Of a stretch of 64,000 nt of DNA, positions 53,130 through 64,000 are shown one piece after another. Under the pieces are notes generated by a model. It worked only from the letters and a program-made list of their open reading frames with translations, was not told the origin of the DNA and made no database searches. The first letter of the stretch is position 1. Each line of letters begins with the position of its first letter. Origin of the DNA: Aphelidium insulamus (Eukaryota > Aphelidiomycota > Aphelidea > Aphelidiaceae); contig JAZDSV010000007.1 of assembly GCA_036784855.1 (NCBI GenBank), positions 186,001 through 250,000 of the forward strand. Direction: 5' to 3'. The position numbers were made by a program, and so were the translations under genes.

Positions 53130-54708
53130 ATGCAGATCTTTGTCGCCGCCGCCGCCACCTTAGCCCTCCTACTTGCGGACAGCATTCATGCCGCATCCGT
53201 GAAACCCGCAGAGTCCAACGATGATTTCGGTCTGCCAGTTGCGCCGTCTCGACGCGTCACATTCAACGGTGGTAGCGCGCTCAACTTCCAGCCTGGTAGC
53301 GCTCCCGCGTTGGTCAATGCCGAGCAGGACGGTGTGAGTGTGCGCTCCGTGACCGAAGATGGCAGCCAGCTGCTGGTCAGTGCGCCTGGTGCGCCGTGGA
53401 TGCGTCTTGACCTGGTGATGACGCGCATTCCTGTCGGTGCTCACATCAAAAGTACGTTACGTATGATCTGCATATAAAGTCATTGACATGTATGTTGTAG
53501 TTGTGTCGTCGTTCGATGGACACGCGCAATTCCTGGACGCGCGCACCATCGAACAGTGGCAGTACACGTCGGCCTACTTTAACGGCGACAATGTCACGGT
53601 TATCTACAGCGGTGGCTCCGATGGTCCATGGACGCTATCTGTGTCTGGCGTGGAAGTTGGTGAGCGTGTTGGAATTGCGCCGCGCACCTCTTCCATCTGC
53701 AGCATCTCGGGTAGGTGATATATGCATATGTATATCTAAGATAGTTTATGACATATATATATGCAGACCAGCGCAAGCAGTCTTTCGACAGCCGTAGCGC
53801 ACGCATGATGCCAATTGGTTGCACGGCATGGCTCATCAATGACGAGCACAATTGTATGCTCTCGGCGGGACATTGCGCTAGAGATTCTGATGCCGCTAGC
53901 AAATCTGTTCTGCAGTTCCAAGTGCCCTTTTCCTTTTGTACGTGTGACCATACTTGGTTGGTAACATTATTATTATTATTAACATTATCTGCTGCGTATA
54001 GTCGACGGCACCGTGCAGCACCCGTCTCCCGACCACCAGTATATCGTGGATCCCGCATCGTTCCAGAGTGCGTCTTTTATAAATTCTGTTCTTTGGTTTA
54101 TGCATGCTGTAGCCGATGGTCATCGTGGCCGCCGCGGAGACGACTGGTTCTACTTGGGAACTTTTCCCAACAGCAACACTGGTTTGACTGCGGTAGGAAT
54201 GCAGCGCGACACATACAACGTGTCCACCTACCACGTACTGCCTCCTGCGAACGCCATCGTCGAAGTGACCGGCTACGGCGTGTCGAGTGGATACACGGCG
54301 GACCTGTCGCAGGTGCAGCAGACTCACCGCGGCCCGATGATCGGCGTGGAGATTGATCCGCCGTCCATTGTGCTTGCCTACCACGTGGACACTATGGGCG
54401 GCAACTCTGGCTCTCCCATTGTGGACACCCGCAATGGCATGGCGGTCGGCATTCACACTAATGGCGGTTGCACTTACCAGCGGTATGTCCTTATACATAT
54501 GTAAAGATATATCATAAGTCTCTATCCGTACTCTATCATCGTAACTCTATTAATTTATATTTGTTAAGAACATCCTAACTCTCTATCTAACTCTGCATTG
54601 TACAGCGATCAAACCTTTGGCTTCAATTATGGAACGTCGACCGTGAACCCGAGACTGATGCGCGCGCTGGCAAATCCAAAGGGCGTGTGCAAAACTGGCC
54701 CCAAGTGA
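53130..54708 (+). CDS. Secreted serine protease, tandem array copy 3 (413 aa)
   Basis: Exons 53130-53451, 53501-53710, 53767-53937, 54002-54067, 54113-54482, 54606-54708, all GT-AG. Signal peptide MQIFVAAAATLALLLADSIH. N-terminal domain: RVTFNGGSALNFQPGS, APWMRLDLVMTRIP, IEQWQYTSAYFNGDNVTVIY. Catalytic His in CMLSAGHC, DDWFYLGTFPNSNTG, Ser in MGGNSGSPIVDTRNG. It is very close to copy 4 in sequence, including the 3' flank. Intron 2 (53711-53766) begins GTAGGT, whereas the same intron in copy 4 begins GCAGGT. An upstream in-frame Met (53079) only adds a Gln/Pro/Lys leader and is less likely. Confidence 0.9.
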
Positions 54709-55626
54709 TCGGCATTTGTGATCACTATTCCTGAGTCACCCAGAACAATACATACACGCCAGATCCACACACATACACACATACACACAGCTAATAGACT
54801 GCAAGAGTGTGTGGAAAGGGATGGCGTGTTTTGGTGTCAATTGTATGTATGTCACTTATGCTATCTTGGCCCGGTGAAGCTCACAGAGAATGGTAGTCGA
54901 GTCTTTGATGTTCTGTATCAGGTGATCAAGATGAATTCATGTCGAGTGGACACTAGCCGGCATTCAAACACTGGTGATGCTGTAACCAAAAGCATTGCAA
55001 TGTAAGCAATGAACGATGATGGTCGACAGACTAACATTGTCATTAAACAGCGATTATTGCTGCCGATATTCCCTTCTCAAAGGTTTATCAAAAATTGGTT
55101 TCTTACCGATAGCCGAGAGGATATCATTTTTAGGGGGAAATTGCGGACACAGCTTTGGTGATAAGCAAGTTATTCTTACTCATTCTTCACAATAGCACTT
55201 TCAAACCTTTATACGATTAGACCTGAAGACGAGTCAGTATTGTTGCGCCCCGTGGATATGATTCATCAACCTGAAAACTGCGGTTAATGAAGGGATTTCT
55301 CTTAGGACCACATGGTATTGAATTTACAGTGCGAACATATCCCAACATCATACGTTATTCTGCCGCTCACATCCCACGGAACGTGACTAAGAGTGACAAA
55401 AAACGTCAGGAAATGGCGCGAATATTTATACCAATGTGCAACGCCCAAGCTGAAGCATGTTAGACAACGACGTTTTCGTTTCGACTTTCACGTCATGACG
55501 GATACTGTCAGCTCCTGCATGCTGATGAACAAGGTCTAAAAAAAGTCTCGCGGTGACAGATACCAATAAACAGTGACAGGCATAACCTTGATTCTGTCAA
55601 CCTTACAAGCACAAGAGGCCAGCAGA
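54709..55626. other. Spacer between protease copies 3 and 4, no supported gene
   Basis: About 920 bp. The first ~130 bp match the 3' flank of copy 4 (CCAGATCC...ACACA...CTAATAGA words), showing that the duplication included downstream DNA; an imperfect (CA)n is part of it. Short plus-strand frames follow (54718-55005; about 55300-55460, reading GPHGIEFTVRTYPNIIRYS), which might be remnants of an unrelated gene, but I recognise nothing. Confidence 0.45.
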
Positions 55627-57124
55627 ATGCAGATTTTTGCCGCCGCCGCCGCGGCAGCGCTCCTACTTACCGACAATGTCATTGGCGCGTCCCTTAAGCC
55701 CGCCGAGTCCTCCGATGATTTTGGCCTGCCAATTATGCCGTCTCGACGCGTCACCTTCAACGGTGGTAGCGCGCTCAACTTCCAGCCGGGTAGCGTTGCC
55801 GCTGTTGTCAATGCCGAGCAAGATGGCGTGAGTGTGCGCTCTATGACCGAAGATGGCAGCCAACTGCTGGTCAGTGCACCTGGTGCGCCGTGGCTGCGTC
55901 TAGACCTGGCCTCGACGCGCATTCCTGCCGGTGCTCACATCCGGAGTACGTGACGTTGTATTATAGATATATATTAATACTTATTTCCATATTTAGTTGT
56001 ATCCGATTTGAATGGACACACGCAGTTCCTGGACGCGCGCTCTATAGAACAATGGCAGTATACATCGGCCTACTTTAATGGTGAGAATGTGACGGTAATC
56101 TACAGCGGTGGTGCGGACGGTCCGTGGGCACTGTCTGTGTCTGGTGTGGAAGTTGGTGAGCGTGTTGGAAACGCACCTCGCACCAACACCATCTGCAGTA
56201 GCTCTGGCAGGTGATATTAACTATATCCATACATCCATGATAGTTTAATATTCTATCTGCAGACCAGCGCAAGCAGTCTTTCGACACTCGTAGCGCAAGG
56301 ATGGTGCCAATTGGCTGCACCGCCTGGCTCATCAACGACAAGCACAATTGCATGCTTTCAGCGGGACACTGTGCAAAGGATGCTACTAGCAAAGCCGTAC
56401 TTCAGTTCCAAGTGCCGCTCTCATTCCGTATGTTCAGATTATCAACCCCATTTTGACTATGTACTAGTACTCACATTTGTGGCGCGTAGTCGACGGCACT
56501 GTGATGCACCCGTCTCCCGACCACCAGTACATTGTGGATCCCGCATCCTTCCAGAGTGTGTATACTAATGTCACAAGATGTTTTTCAATTTTATCGTGCT
56601 GCAGCCGATGGACATCGCGGCCGCCGTGGAGACGACTGGTTCTATTTGGGAACCTTCCCCAACAGCAACACGGGCTTGACTGCCGCTGAAATGCAGCGCG
56701 ACGCATACAATGTATCAACTGATGACGTCCTGCCGCCCGCAGATGCTATTGTGGAAGTCACTGGCTACGGTGTGGTGAGGAGCTTCAATTCGGATCTGTC
56801 GCAGGTGCAGCAGACTCACCGCGGCCCTATGATTGGCGTGGAGATCAATCCGCCGTCCACTGTGCTTGCATACCACGTGGACACAATGGGTGGCAACTCT
56901 GGCTCTCCCATTGTGGACACCCGCAATGGCATGGCTGTCGGCATCCACACCAACGGCGGTTGCACATACCAGCAGTAAGTGATGATATGCAGTTCAGTTT
57001 GTCTTAATCTGCAACTCATAGGGGACAAACTCTTGGCTTCAATTTCGGAACGTCGACCATGAACCCGAAACTAATGCACGCTCTGGCCAATCCGCAGGGC
57101 GTGTGCAAGACGGGCCCTAAGTGA
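55627..57124 (+). CDS. Secreted serine protease, tandem array copy 4 (410 aa)
   Basis: Exons 55627-55945, 55997-56206, 56263-56427, 56490-56555, 56605-56974, 57022-57124. Signal peptide MQIFAAAAAAALLLTDNVIG. Same domains as copy 3 (RVTFNGGSALNFQPGS; IEQWQYTSAYFNGENVTVIY), catalytic His in CMLSAGHC, DDWFYLGTFPNSNTG, Ser in MGGNSGSPIVDTRNG. Intron 2 (56207-56262, 56 nt as in copy 3) needs a GC donor, CTG|GCAGGT; the GT two bases further on gives the wrong phase. Signal-peptide differences and loop changes (RSFNSDL versus SGYTADL) suggest that both copies are under selection. Confidence 0.9.
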
Positions 57125-57272
57125 TCGTCGCAGAATATCAGAGACACCTTGAACAAGGCGCTCCGCTCCAGATCCGCATAACACACACAACTAATAGATA
57201 GCATGGTTGTGAGGATAGAAATGGCATTCATTGATGTTCCACTGTTTGGGTCAGTGCGCGCATGTGCGGCAT

Positions 57273-59417
<2,145 letters not shown>

Positions 59418-59883
59418 ATGTGTGTGTGTGTGTGAAGAGCGAAGTGTGAAGAGCAACTGAAAGTGCAGTGATTAGGGTTATGCAAGCGGCGGTTGACAAT
59501 GCGGCGCTGAAACAGTCAGCGCGTTTTTCTTCATTTTTTTCTGTTGGTGTTTCGTTCATAATGTAATGGCTGGTATTTTTCTGCCGCATGTAATTACTCC
59601 TCCACGCAGCTCTAGATGCGAACATCATATATTCATAATTGTTGTAGTGTAAGCTTCTACATTTGTGTGTATATGTGCGTAAAGTATCGCTTACTCATTG
59701 TAACTTATGCAACTTAAGTATCGTGTAGTTTCATATTACAGCTATGGTTGAGTTTTAATATTGTCTAATAAGAAGAAGGCCAAGTGTCAAAAGCCTATAA
59801 TCTCAAAGACTGTTCAAGGCACACATGTTCACATCATTTTATTTAAAGTGTATATAATAGTGTCACCAGTGAGATGGTGGTGC
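59418..59883. other. Intergenic region between fumarate reductase and elongin C
   Basis: About 470 bp; (GT)n of about 14 bp directly upstream of the reductase start, then AT-rich sequence with several TATA/ATTA words. Both neighbouring genes are on the minus strand, so this should hold the reductase promoter and the elongin C 3' end. No ORF with support. Confidence 0.55.
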
Positions 59884-60282
59884 TCAGCACTCTAGAAAAT
59901 CTGCCGCCATCAGCAGCTCCAAGGCCAGTTCAGGCTCAATGTGAAATTTAGGCACAGACGACGGCGCGGCCATATCATACTGCGACTTGTACATCAAATA
60001 TTGGCACACTTTTTCCAACACGACGGCTCTATGCGGTGTTAAAAGCCTTACATTTCATACATGCAATACAGCCTACTTTATGCTGCGCAGGTGGACACGA
60101 TTGTGGCCACTTTCTGCAAAGCGACCTGGAACGGACAGCATGCTGTTGATGGTGCCGCTGAGGAGTGCGCACTTCCTGTCGAGCACGAACTCAAAGCCAT
60201 CTGCCGACACCAGCACCACCTGATCTGTGGTGTCTGATGAGTCGCCCTTTTGTGGAGTGTCCGTTTTGGATGATTGTGTCAT
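59884..60282 (-). CDS. ELOC: Elongin C (BTB/Skp1-fold adaptor)
   Basis: Elongin C bridges cullin ligases or elongin A to substrate receptors. Two exons (60282-60077, 60028-59884), 116 residues (human 112). VLVSADGFEFVLDRKCALLS, SGTINSMLSVPGRF and, after the splice, SIKAVVLEKVCQYLMYKSQY, IEPELALELLMAADFLEC, which is the exact family ending. A short acidic/Thr-rich leader precedes the domain. The intron is GT-AG (GTAGGC to TAG), phase 2. Confidence 0.93.
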
Positions 60283-60840
60283 GTGGTGCGATGGGCGGTA
60301 GTGTAGTGTAGGTAGCGTGGTGCGTGGGGGTGGCAGTTGTGGTGAGAGAGCTGTTGGTGGAGCGCAATCCTTTTGCCGCCCTCTGTTTCTCTGCGACGGG
60401 ATCTACTCTCTCGTCTCTGATTGGCCGGCCGTGCCTTGGTCGATTGTGTTGAAGGTCCTGCTTCAATGTGTATTGGTTTCTGTCTTCTTCTTCTTCAGCA
60501 TAGTTTCTGCTTCTATACTGCTAGCTTGTTGCCATTCACCAAGATAAATTGTTATCAAGAGAGTTAATTATTGCTAGTTGGCACGTGTAATCGCTGATCG
60601 ATGGTCTACATTCCTGTGTATCTCTTGCACTTATCTCCTTCGCTACGCACAGAAATCATTAGGGGATAAAGTTGCCTACAGCTATGCATATCGGTTGCGG
60701 TTGCTATAAGCCAGCACTGAGCAAGAGGCCGTTGGTGCTACTCGGCAGAGTGGCGAATCTATCGCATTTTTTTGTCTGTAATTAATTTATTTACAATTAA
60801 ATTGGCAGGCCAGAACGGGCCGTCAAATCATATAGGCACC

Positions 60841-60936
60841 GGTTTAAACTACCAATCAGAAGCCAGAGTTTAAAACTTTAAACTGCCAATGAGAAGCCAG
60901 CGTTTAAACTACCAATGAGCGTTGAGTGTTTAAAAC
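60841..60936. repeat. Degenerate tandem repeat carrying three CCAAT boxes
   Basis: Three units of about 30 bp, each with GTTTAAA-type sequence followed by CCAAT and GAAGCCAG or a variant: TACCAATCAGAAGCCAG, TGCCAATGAGAAGCCAG and TACCAATGAGCGTTGAG. The spacing of about 30 bp puts the CCAAT boxes about three helical turns apart. A cluster of NF-Y/HAP-type sites is inferred; it is divergent from elongin C and far from NDUFA8. Confidence 0.75.
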
Positions 60937-61049
60937 GGCCGTTCGAACGTTTGTGACACCATACAGCTATCATCAATAATGCATGCAACCACAGTGCAGC
61001 TATAATCATTAATGGCATCGCAATATATTGCGCTACAGCTATAACAGCT

Positions 61050-61573
61050 GCGGATAGAAGTTGCAGCACCTAATACGAGCTGTGCGACAATATTCTGTTG
61101 AATATGCTAGTTACATATTGTTGGGATAATACACTGGCGCCATTTGCTGTAGATCTGCGCTAACGTCACCAAACCATGACAATCGCTCGATACCGTCATT
61201 ATTGAGTTATCATCGATAATCATCACAAAGTTGCATGCATCCGCTGGCGTTATACATTGGTTTTGCTGAATTTATGTATTATAATGCTTGATATCGGCAC
61301 GTTCATTTCGGCGGATAGAAGTTGCAGCACCTAATACGAGCTGTGCGACAATATTCTGTTGAATATGCTAGTTACATATTGTTGGGATAATACACTGGCG
61401 CCATTTGCTGTAGATCTGCGCAATCAATCAATCAAATCAATGACAATCGCTCGATACCGTCATTATTGAGTTATCATCGATAATCATCACAAGTTGCATG
61501 CATCCGCTGGCGTTATACATTGGTTTTGCTGAATTTATGTATTATAATGCTTGATATCGGCACGTTCATTTCG
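61050..61573. repeat. Tandem direct duplication, unit ~261 bp
   Basis: Copy 1 (61050-61310) and copy 2 (61311-61573) both start GCGGATAGAAGTTGCAGCAC and end GGCACGTTCATTTCGG. They differ mainly in the middle, where TAACGTCACCAAACC in copy 1 is replaced by a short (AATC)n-like run in copy 2, and by a one-base indel in CACAAAG/CACAAG. Near identity shows a recent event. The unit contains inverted words such as TTATCATCGATAATCATC. No coding potential seen. Confidence 0.95.
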
Positions 61574-62201
61574 GCATGTCAGAAGTTTACTTACGCGAGG
61601 AGTCTGGCACCAGGATAGTGCCGTACGGCTTCTTGACATTGATGCATTAGATTAATTGCGCAAGACATAAACTTGGCAGACTGGCACGGATGCAATTGCG
61701 GCCAGGACAAAGCGCGCCCACTTGATGTACTTCTGCACCAAAGAAGGCGATAATAAAACTTGAGTAAAAGGGCCTGGTCAGAGTGACATGCCTTAAACGC
61801 TGACATTGTTGCGTCATTAAGATGGGTAATATTTGGTCTGAGTTTGTTGCTTAAACTACCAAACTACCAAAGCCCATCCTCTGCATAACTTCAAATCGCA
61901 TACTAGAACGCGATAACATCTCACCGCGTCTGCGACCATAAATAAAATCAATGTCAATGATAACTAAAATCATCCGTGCGTCGTGTGGGCGCGTTATTCA
62001 ACTTGAATTTTTTTCAAATGTGGCTGGTGCGCGTATGGAATGGGGGCCCCAGAACGTCCCAGCTGGCGAGTTCGATCAACAATGGCCTGACCAATTTGCT
62101 GCATTGTGATGAATTGCAGCATTGTATCGCATTTGATTAATTAAAGACTCGAGTAAGGCTGTCAATACAACTCACCTGCACTTAATACAAATTGCAATAC
62201 T

Positions 62202-62788
62202 ATGGCTGACGAGGCGGCAATTTCCACAGCGGCGGCATCTCCACCGCAGTCCAGCTCCTCACTGGACGCCAACTTCACCGACCCCACGCCGGCAGACTTT
62301 GAAGAGTGCCGCGCCACCCACGCCCCGCTCCTATCCGCCGCCTACTACATCAACGACTTCTGCAAAGAGTACAATGACGACTTTATGCTGTGCAAACGCG
62401 AGTCCATGGACCCCGCGCAGTGCGCACTGGCCGGTCGTAAAGTCACCCGCTGCGTGCTGGACCTGTGCGTATATGATATGGGTATATGTACTGGCTGCCA
62501 GCTCATGCACCTCATCGCGGCGCTTGCAGATTCCAGCGGTTGAATGTCAACTGCGAAAAGACTTTCGAGGCGCACTGGAAGTGCCTGGAACAAGGCAACA
62601 ACTATTACTGGCGATGCCGGCCGGAGGAGCAGGCACTCAACCAGTGTGTATTCAAAAAGATGGCAAGTATCTTTATATTGCATAAGGTGCTAATCGTGTG
62701 GCAGGGAATTAAAAAGGTCATTCCACTGGCGCCCGACTACGAGGTCCCCATACACATGCGTGAAGACAAGGACCGATGGTACAAGTAG
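62202..62788 (+). CDS. NDUFA8: NDUFA8-type complex I subunit (PGIV, quadruple CX9C)
   Basis: Accessory subunit of mitochondrial complex I on the intermembrane-space side, imported through the Mia40 disulfide relay. Exons 62202-62464, 62530-62662, 62705-62788, 159 residues. Four CX9C motifs: CKEYNDDFMLC, CALAGRKVTRC, CEKTFEAHWKC, CRPEEQALNQC. The tail GIKKVIPLAPDYEVPIH matches fungal members. Intron 2 (62663-62704, 42 nt) has a GC donor (ATG|GCAAGT); it is a multiple of three without a stop, so retention would insert 14 residues. The GT donor offered by GTATCT gives a stop. No cleavable presequence is expected. Confidence 0.92.
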
Positions 62789-62860
62789 GTCGGGGTGGTA
62801 CCGCAACAGTCATAGACCAGCATGGACCACATATTATACAACGCCTCATCTATTACCAAT

Positions 62861-64000
62861 TCACCGCTGCTTCAGCTGTTGGAAATAGCTCTGTAGCACA
62901 TTAAGCCGCGCATCTACGTCAGCCGCGGGTATCTGCTTCAGAGAGGACTCGAGTGCTTTGACACGGTGCTGTTGCTGAGGATTATTACTCTGCGGTGCAT
63001 TCTCCTTGTCCGCAGAGCTTCTAGCGTGATACCGTTGTATGACTGGCAGCTTCTTGTGCACTGGTCTCTGTGTCGATTGTGGCCGTGTGGATATAGCAGC
63101 TGCACATTGTATGTGATTGTATTCTGGGAACTTTTGGAAGCACGACACACCTCGCAGATCATACGGTGTTTGCGCTGCATTAGTTCTGCTGGCCGCAAGA
63201 GTACTGCCAGCTGCAGATTTGAGCGGAACTCTCGGTAACCGCGCCGTCGAGTCCGCTGATACGGACCGCGAACGGCGGCATGATGCACTGCAGATTGTCA
63301 TCCCTGAACGGAGCAAAAGAGACTTCATCAAACCTCCGTGATCGTTCTTCACGTCGCCTTCGCTGCTCTTCCACGTACGCAGTCGGATCGAAGCGAGGTC
63401 TAGATGGTGATGGTGACGCGGATGGCATCGTGCCAGCGTAGCTGTTGCGCCGCCTGTGATTGTTTGGCGGAACAGTCGGTGACGAAAACGGCGCACCGTT
63501 GCCAGCAGGTTTCGCAGCCCTGCCGCGATCGTACATGGTTGTGGCGCTGCACTTCAGACTGGTTGCACTGCTCTGTCTGGCAAGTGTAGGCGTTCTGGTA
63601 CGTATGCTTGTGGCGGACGAGTTTCGAGGTGCTGTGCGCACGGAGCTACTCCTGGCAGATGCCTGACTCTGCAGATCCACACTGTGCAACTCGTTCCGCA
63701 AACTACTCAGCTCCGAGTCTTTTTGCGCGAGTTGACTCTGAGCCTGCATCTTTTCGACCCTCAACTCCTCCTGCAAGGGAGATATTATAATCAATACAGT
63801 GAGCGGGGCACACAAAACGCACCAATAACTGTTCAATCAACTTGTAGCACCTGTTCAACTGATGGTCCAAGCTGTCATTGTTGGACTGCGCATGTGATAA
63901 GCAAAAACAAAAATAAAATGTACGCAAACACTCACCGTGTTGCTGACTACTTCATTTGTGAGCCGCCGAAATTCATTTTGAATAGAGTGGAATTCTTTGC
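62861..64000 (-). CDS. CCDC61: CCDC61/VFL3-like centriolar protein, C-terminal part; runs off the right edge
   Basis: CCDC61 (VFL3 in algae) has a SAS-6-like head and microtubule-binding coiled coil, and orients basal bodies and rootlets. Exons in window: 64000-63936, 63885-63823, 63770-63334, 63287-62861. Coiled coil KEFHSIQNEFRRLTNEVV and EELRVEKMQAQSQLAQKDS, then a Ser/Arg-rich region, the conserved RFDPTAYVEEQRRRRE (RFDPTAF/Y in animals), and the C-terminal DVDARLNVLQSYFQQLKQR, very close to the animal EIDARLKALQEYMNRL end. The junction at 63334/63287 is phase 2 GT-AG. The head domain lies outside the window. The gene implies a flagellated stage. Confidence 0.85.

Larger units (their letters stand above)
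60283..62201. other. 1.9-kb intergenic region with CCAAT repeats and a 261-bp tandem duplication
   Basis: The largest gene-free stretch in the window. It includes a CCAAT box in TGATTGGC at 60418-60425, a cluster of GTTTAAA/CCAAT repeats at 60841-60936 and a tandem duplication at 61050-61573 (both annotated separately). Short minus-strand frames (60878-61069, 61591-61806) show no family resemblance. AAACTACCAAACTACCAAAG near 61853 echoes the repeat words. No tRNA A/B-box pair was found by eye. Confidence 0.6.

Noticed and set aside
60878..61069. 63-codon minus-strand hydrophobic frame
   Set aside because: Overlaps the CCAAT repeat array and start of the tandem duplication, with no signal of selection or family resemblance.

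Overview
The window is nuclear DNA of a compact, intron-rich eukaryotic genome, most likely an early-diverging, flagellated (zoosporic) fungus. MDM10, the ERMES/SAM beta-barrel typical of fungi, lies at 5412-6817. A convincing CCDC61/VFL3 gene, a centriole and cilium factor, lies at the right edge, which argues for a lineage that still builds basal bodies. The sterol isomerase is of the EBP type rather than the ERG2 type of higher fungi. Introns are short (mostly 42-77 nt), UTRs are tiny and genes sit tens of bases apart. (CA)n and (TA)n microsatellites lie between genes and in introns. I saw no transposase, reverse transcriptase, rRNA, tRNA or CRISPR array.

Layout, left to right. 1-7.8 kb: TRM10 (partial), NAA38, a PIH1-domain R2TP factor, CTF8, a His/Pro-rich orphan, MDM10 and two orphans. 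7.8-13.5 kb: an accessory-looking stretch with two secreted orphans, a DNAJC9 co-chaperone and a bZIP factor. 13.9-20.8 kb: a membrane protein, a large orphan, an RBR ubiquitin ligase, a coiled-coil protein with a decayed partial copy of itself nearby, and prefoldin 4. 20.9-24.4 kb: CLYBL and two tandem chymotrypsin-like proteases, one frameshifted, copied together with the last CLYBL exon. 24.5-46.2 kb: WDR55, PA2G4, EBP, a trypsin, a small mitochondrial protein, LETM1, a STIMATE-like protein, an S1/P1 nuclease, the acylcarnitine carrier, CDC50, a rhomboid, a TMBIM protein, beta'-COP and a GH26-like secreted hydrolase. 46.2-49.4 kb: a strong hairpin, then an AIR-like zinc-knuckle protein with an apparent frameshift. 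49.6-57.1 kb: four tandem secreted serine proteases. 57.3-64 kb: a fumarate-reductase/cytochrome b5 fusion, elongin C, a repeat-bearing intergenic region, NDUFA8 and CCDC61.

Most genes are single-copy housekeeping genes: tRNA modification, N-terminal acetylation, chaperones, mitochondrial import and metabolism, COPI traffic, lipid flipping and ubiquitin. The locally expanding part is the secretome: seven serine proteases, an S1/P1 nuclease, a GH26-like enzyme and two orphan secreted proteins, which fits an absorptive saprotroph or parasite.

The most unusual signal is splicing. Joining exons by reading frame and by protein-family conservation gave about 110 introns. Eleven of them (about 10%) need a GC-AG donor: GCAAGT seven times, GCAGGT three times and GCATGC once. 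In most eukaryotes GC-AG introns are around 1% or less. In one pair of tandem paralogues the same intron is GTAGGT in one copy and GCAGGT in the other.

All exon boundaries were worked out by hand from splice dinucleotides, reading phase and remembered family conservation. No search or RNA evidence was available.
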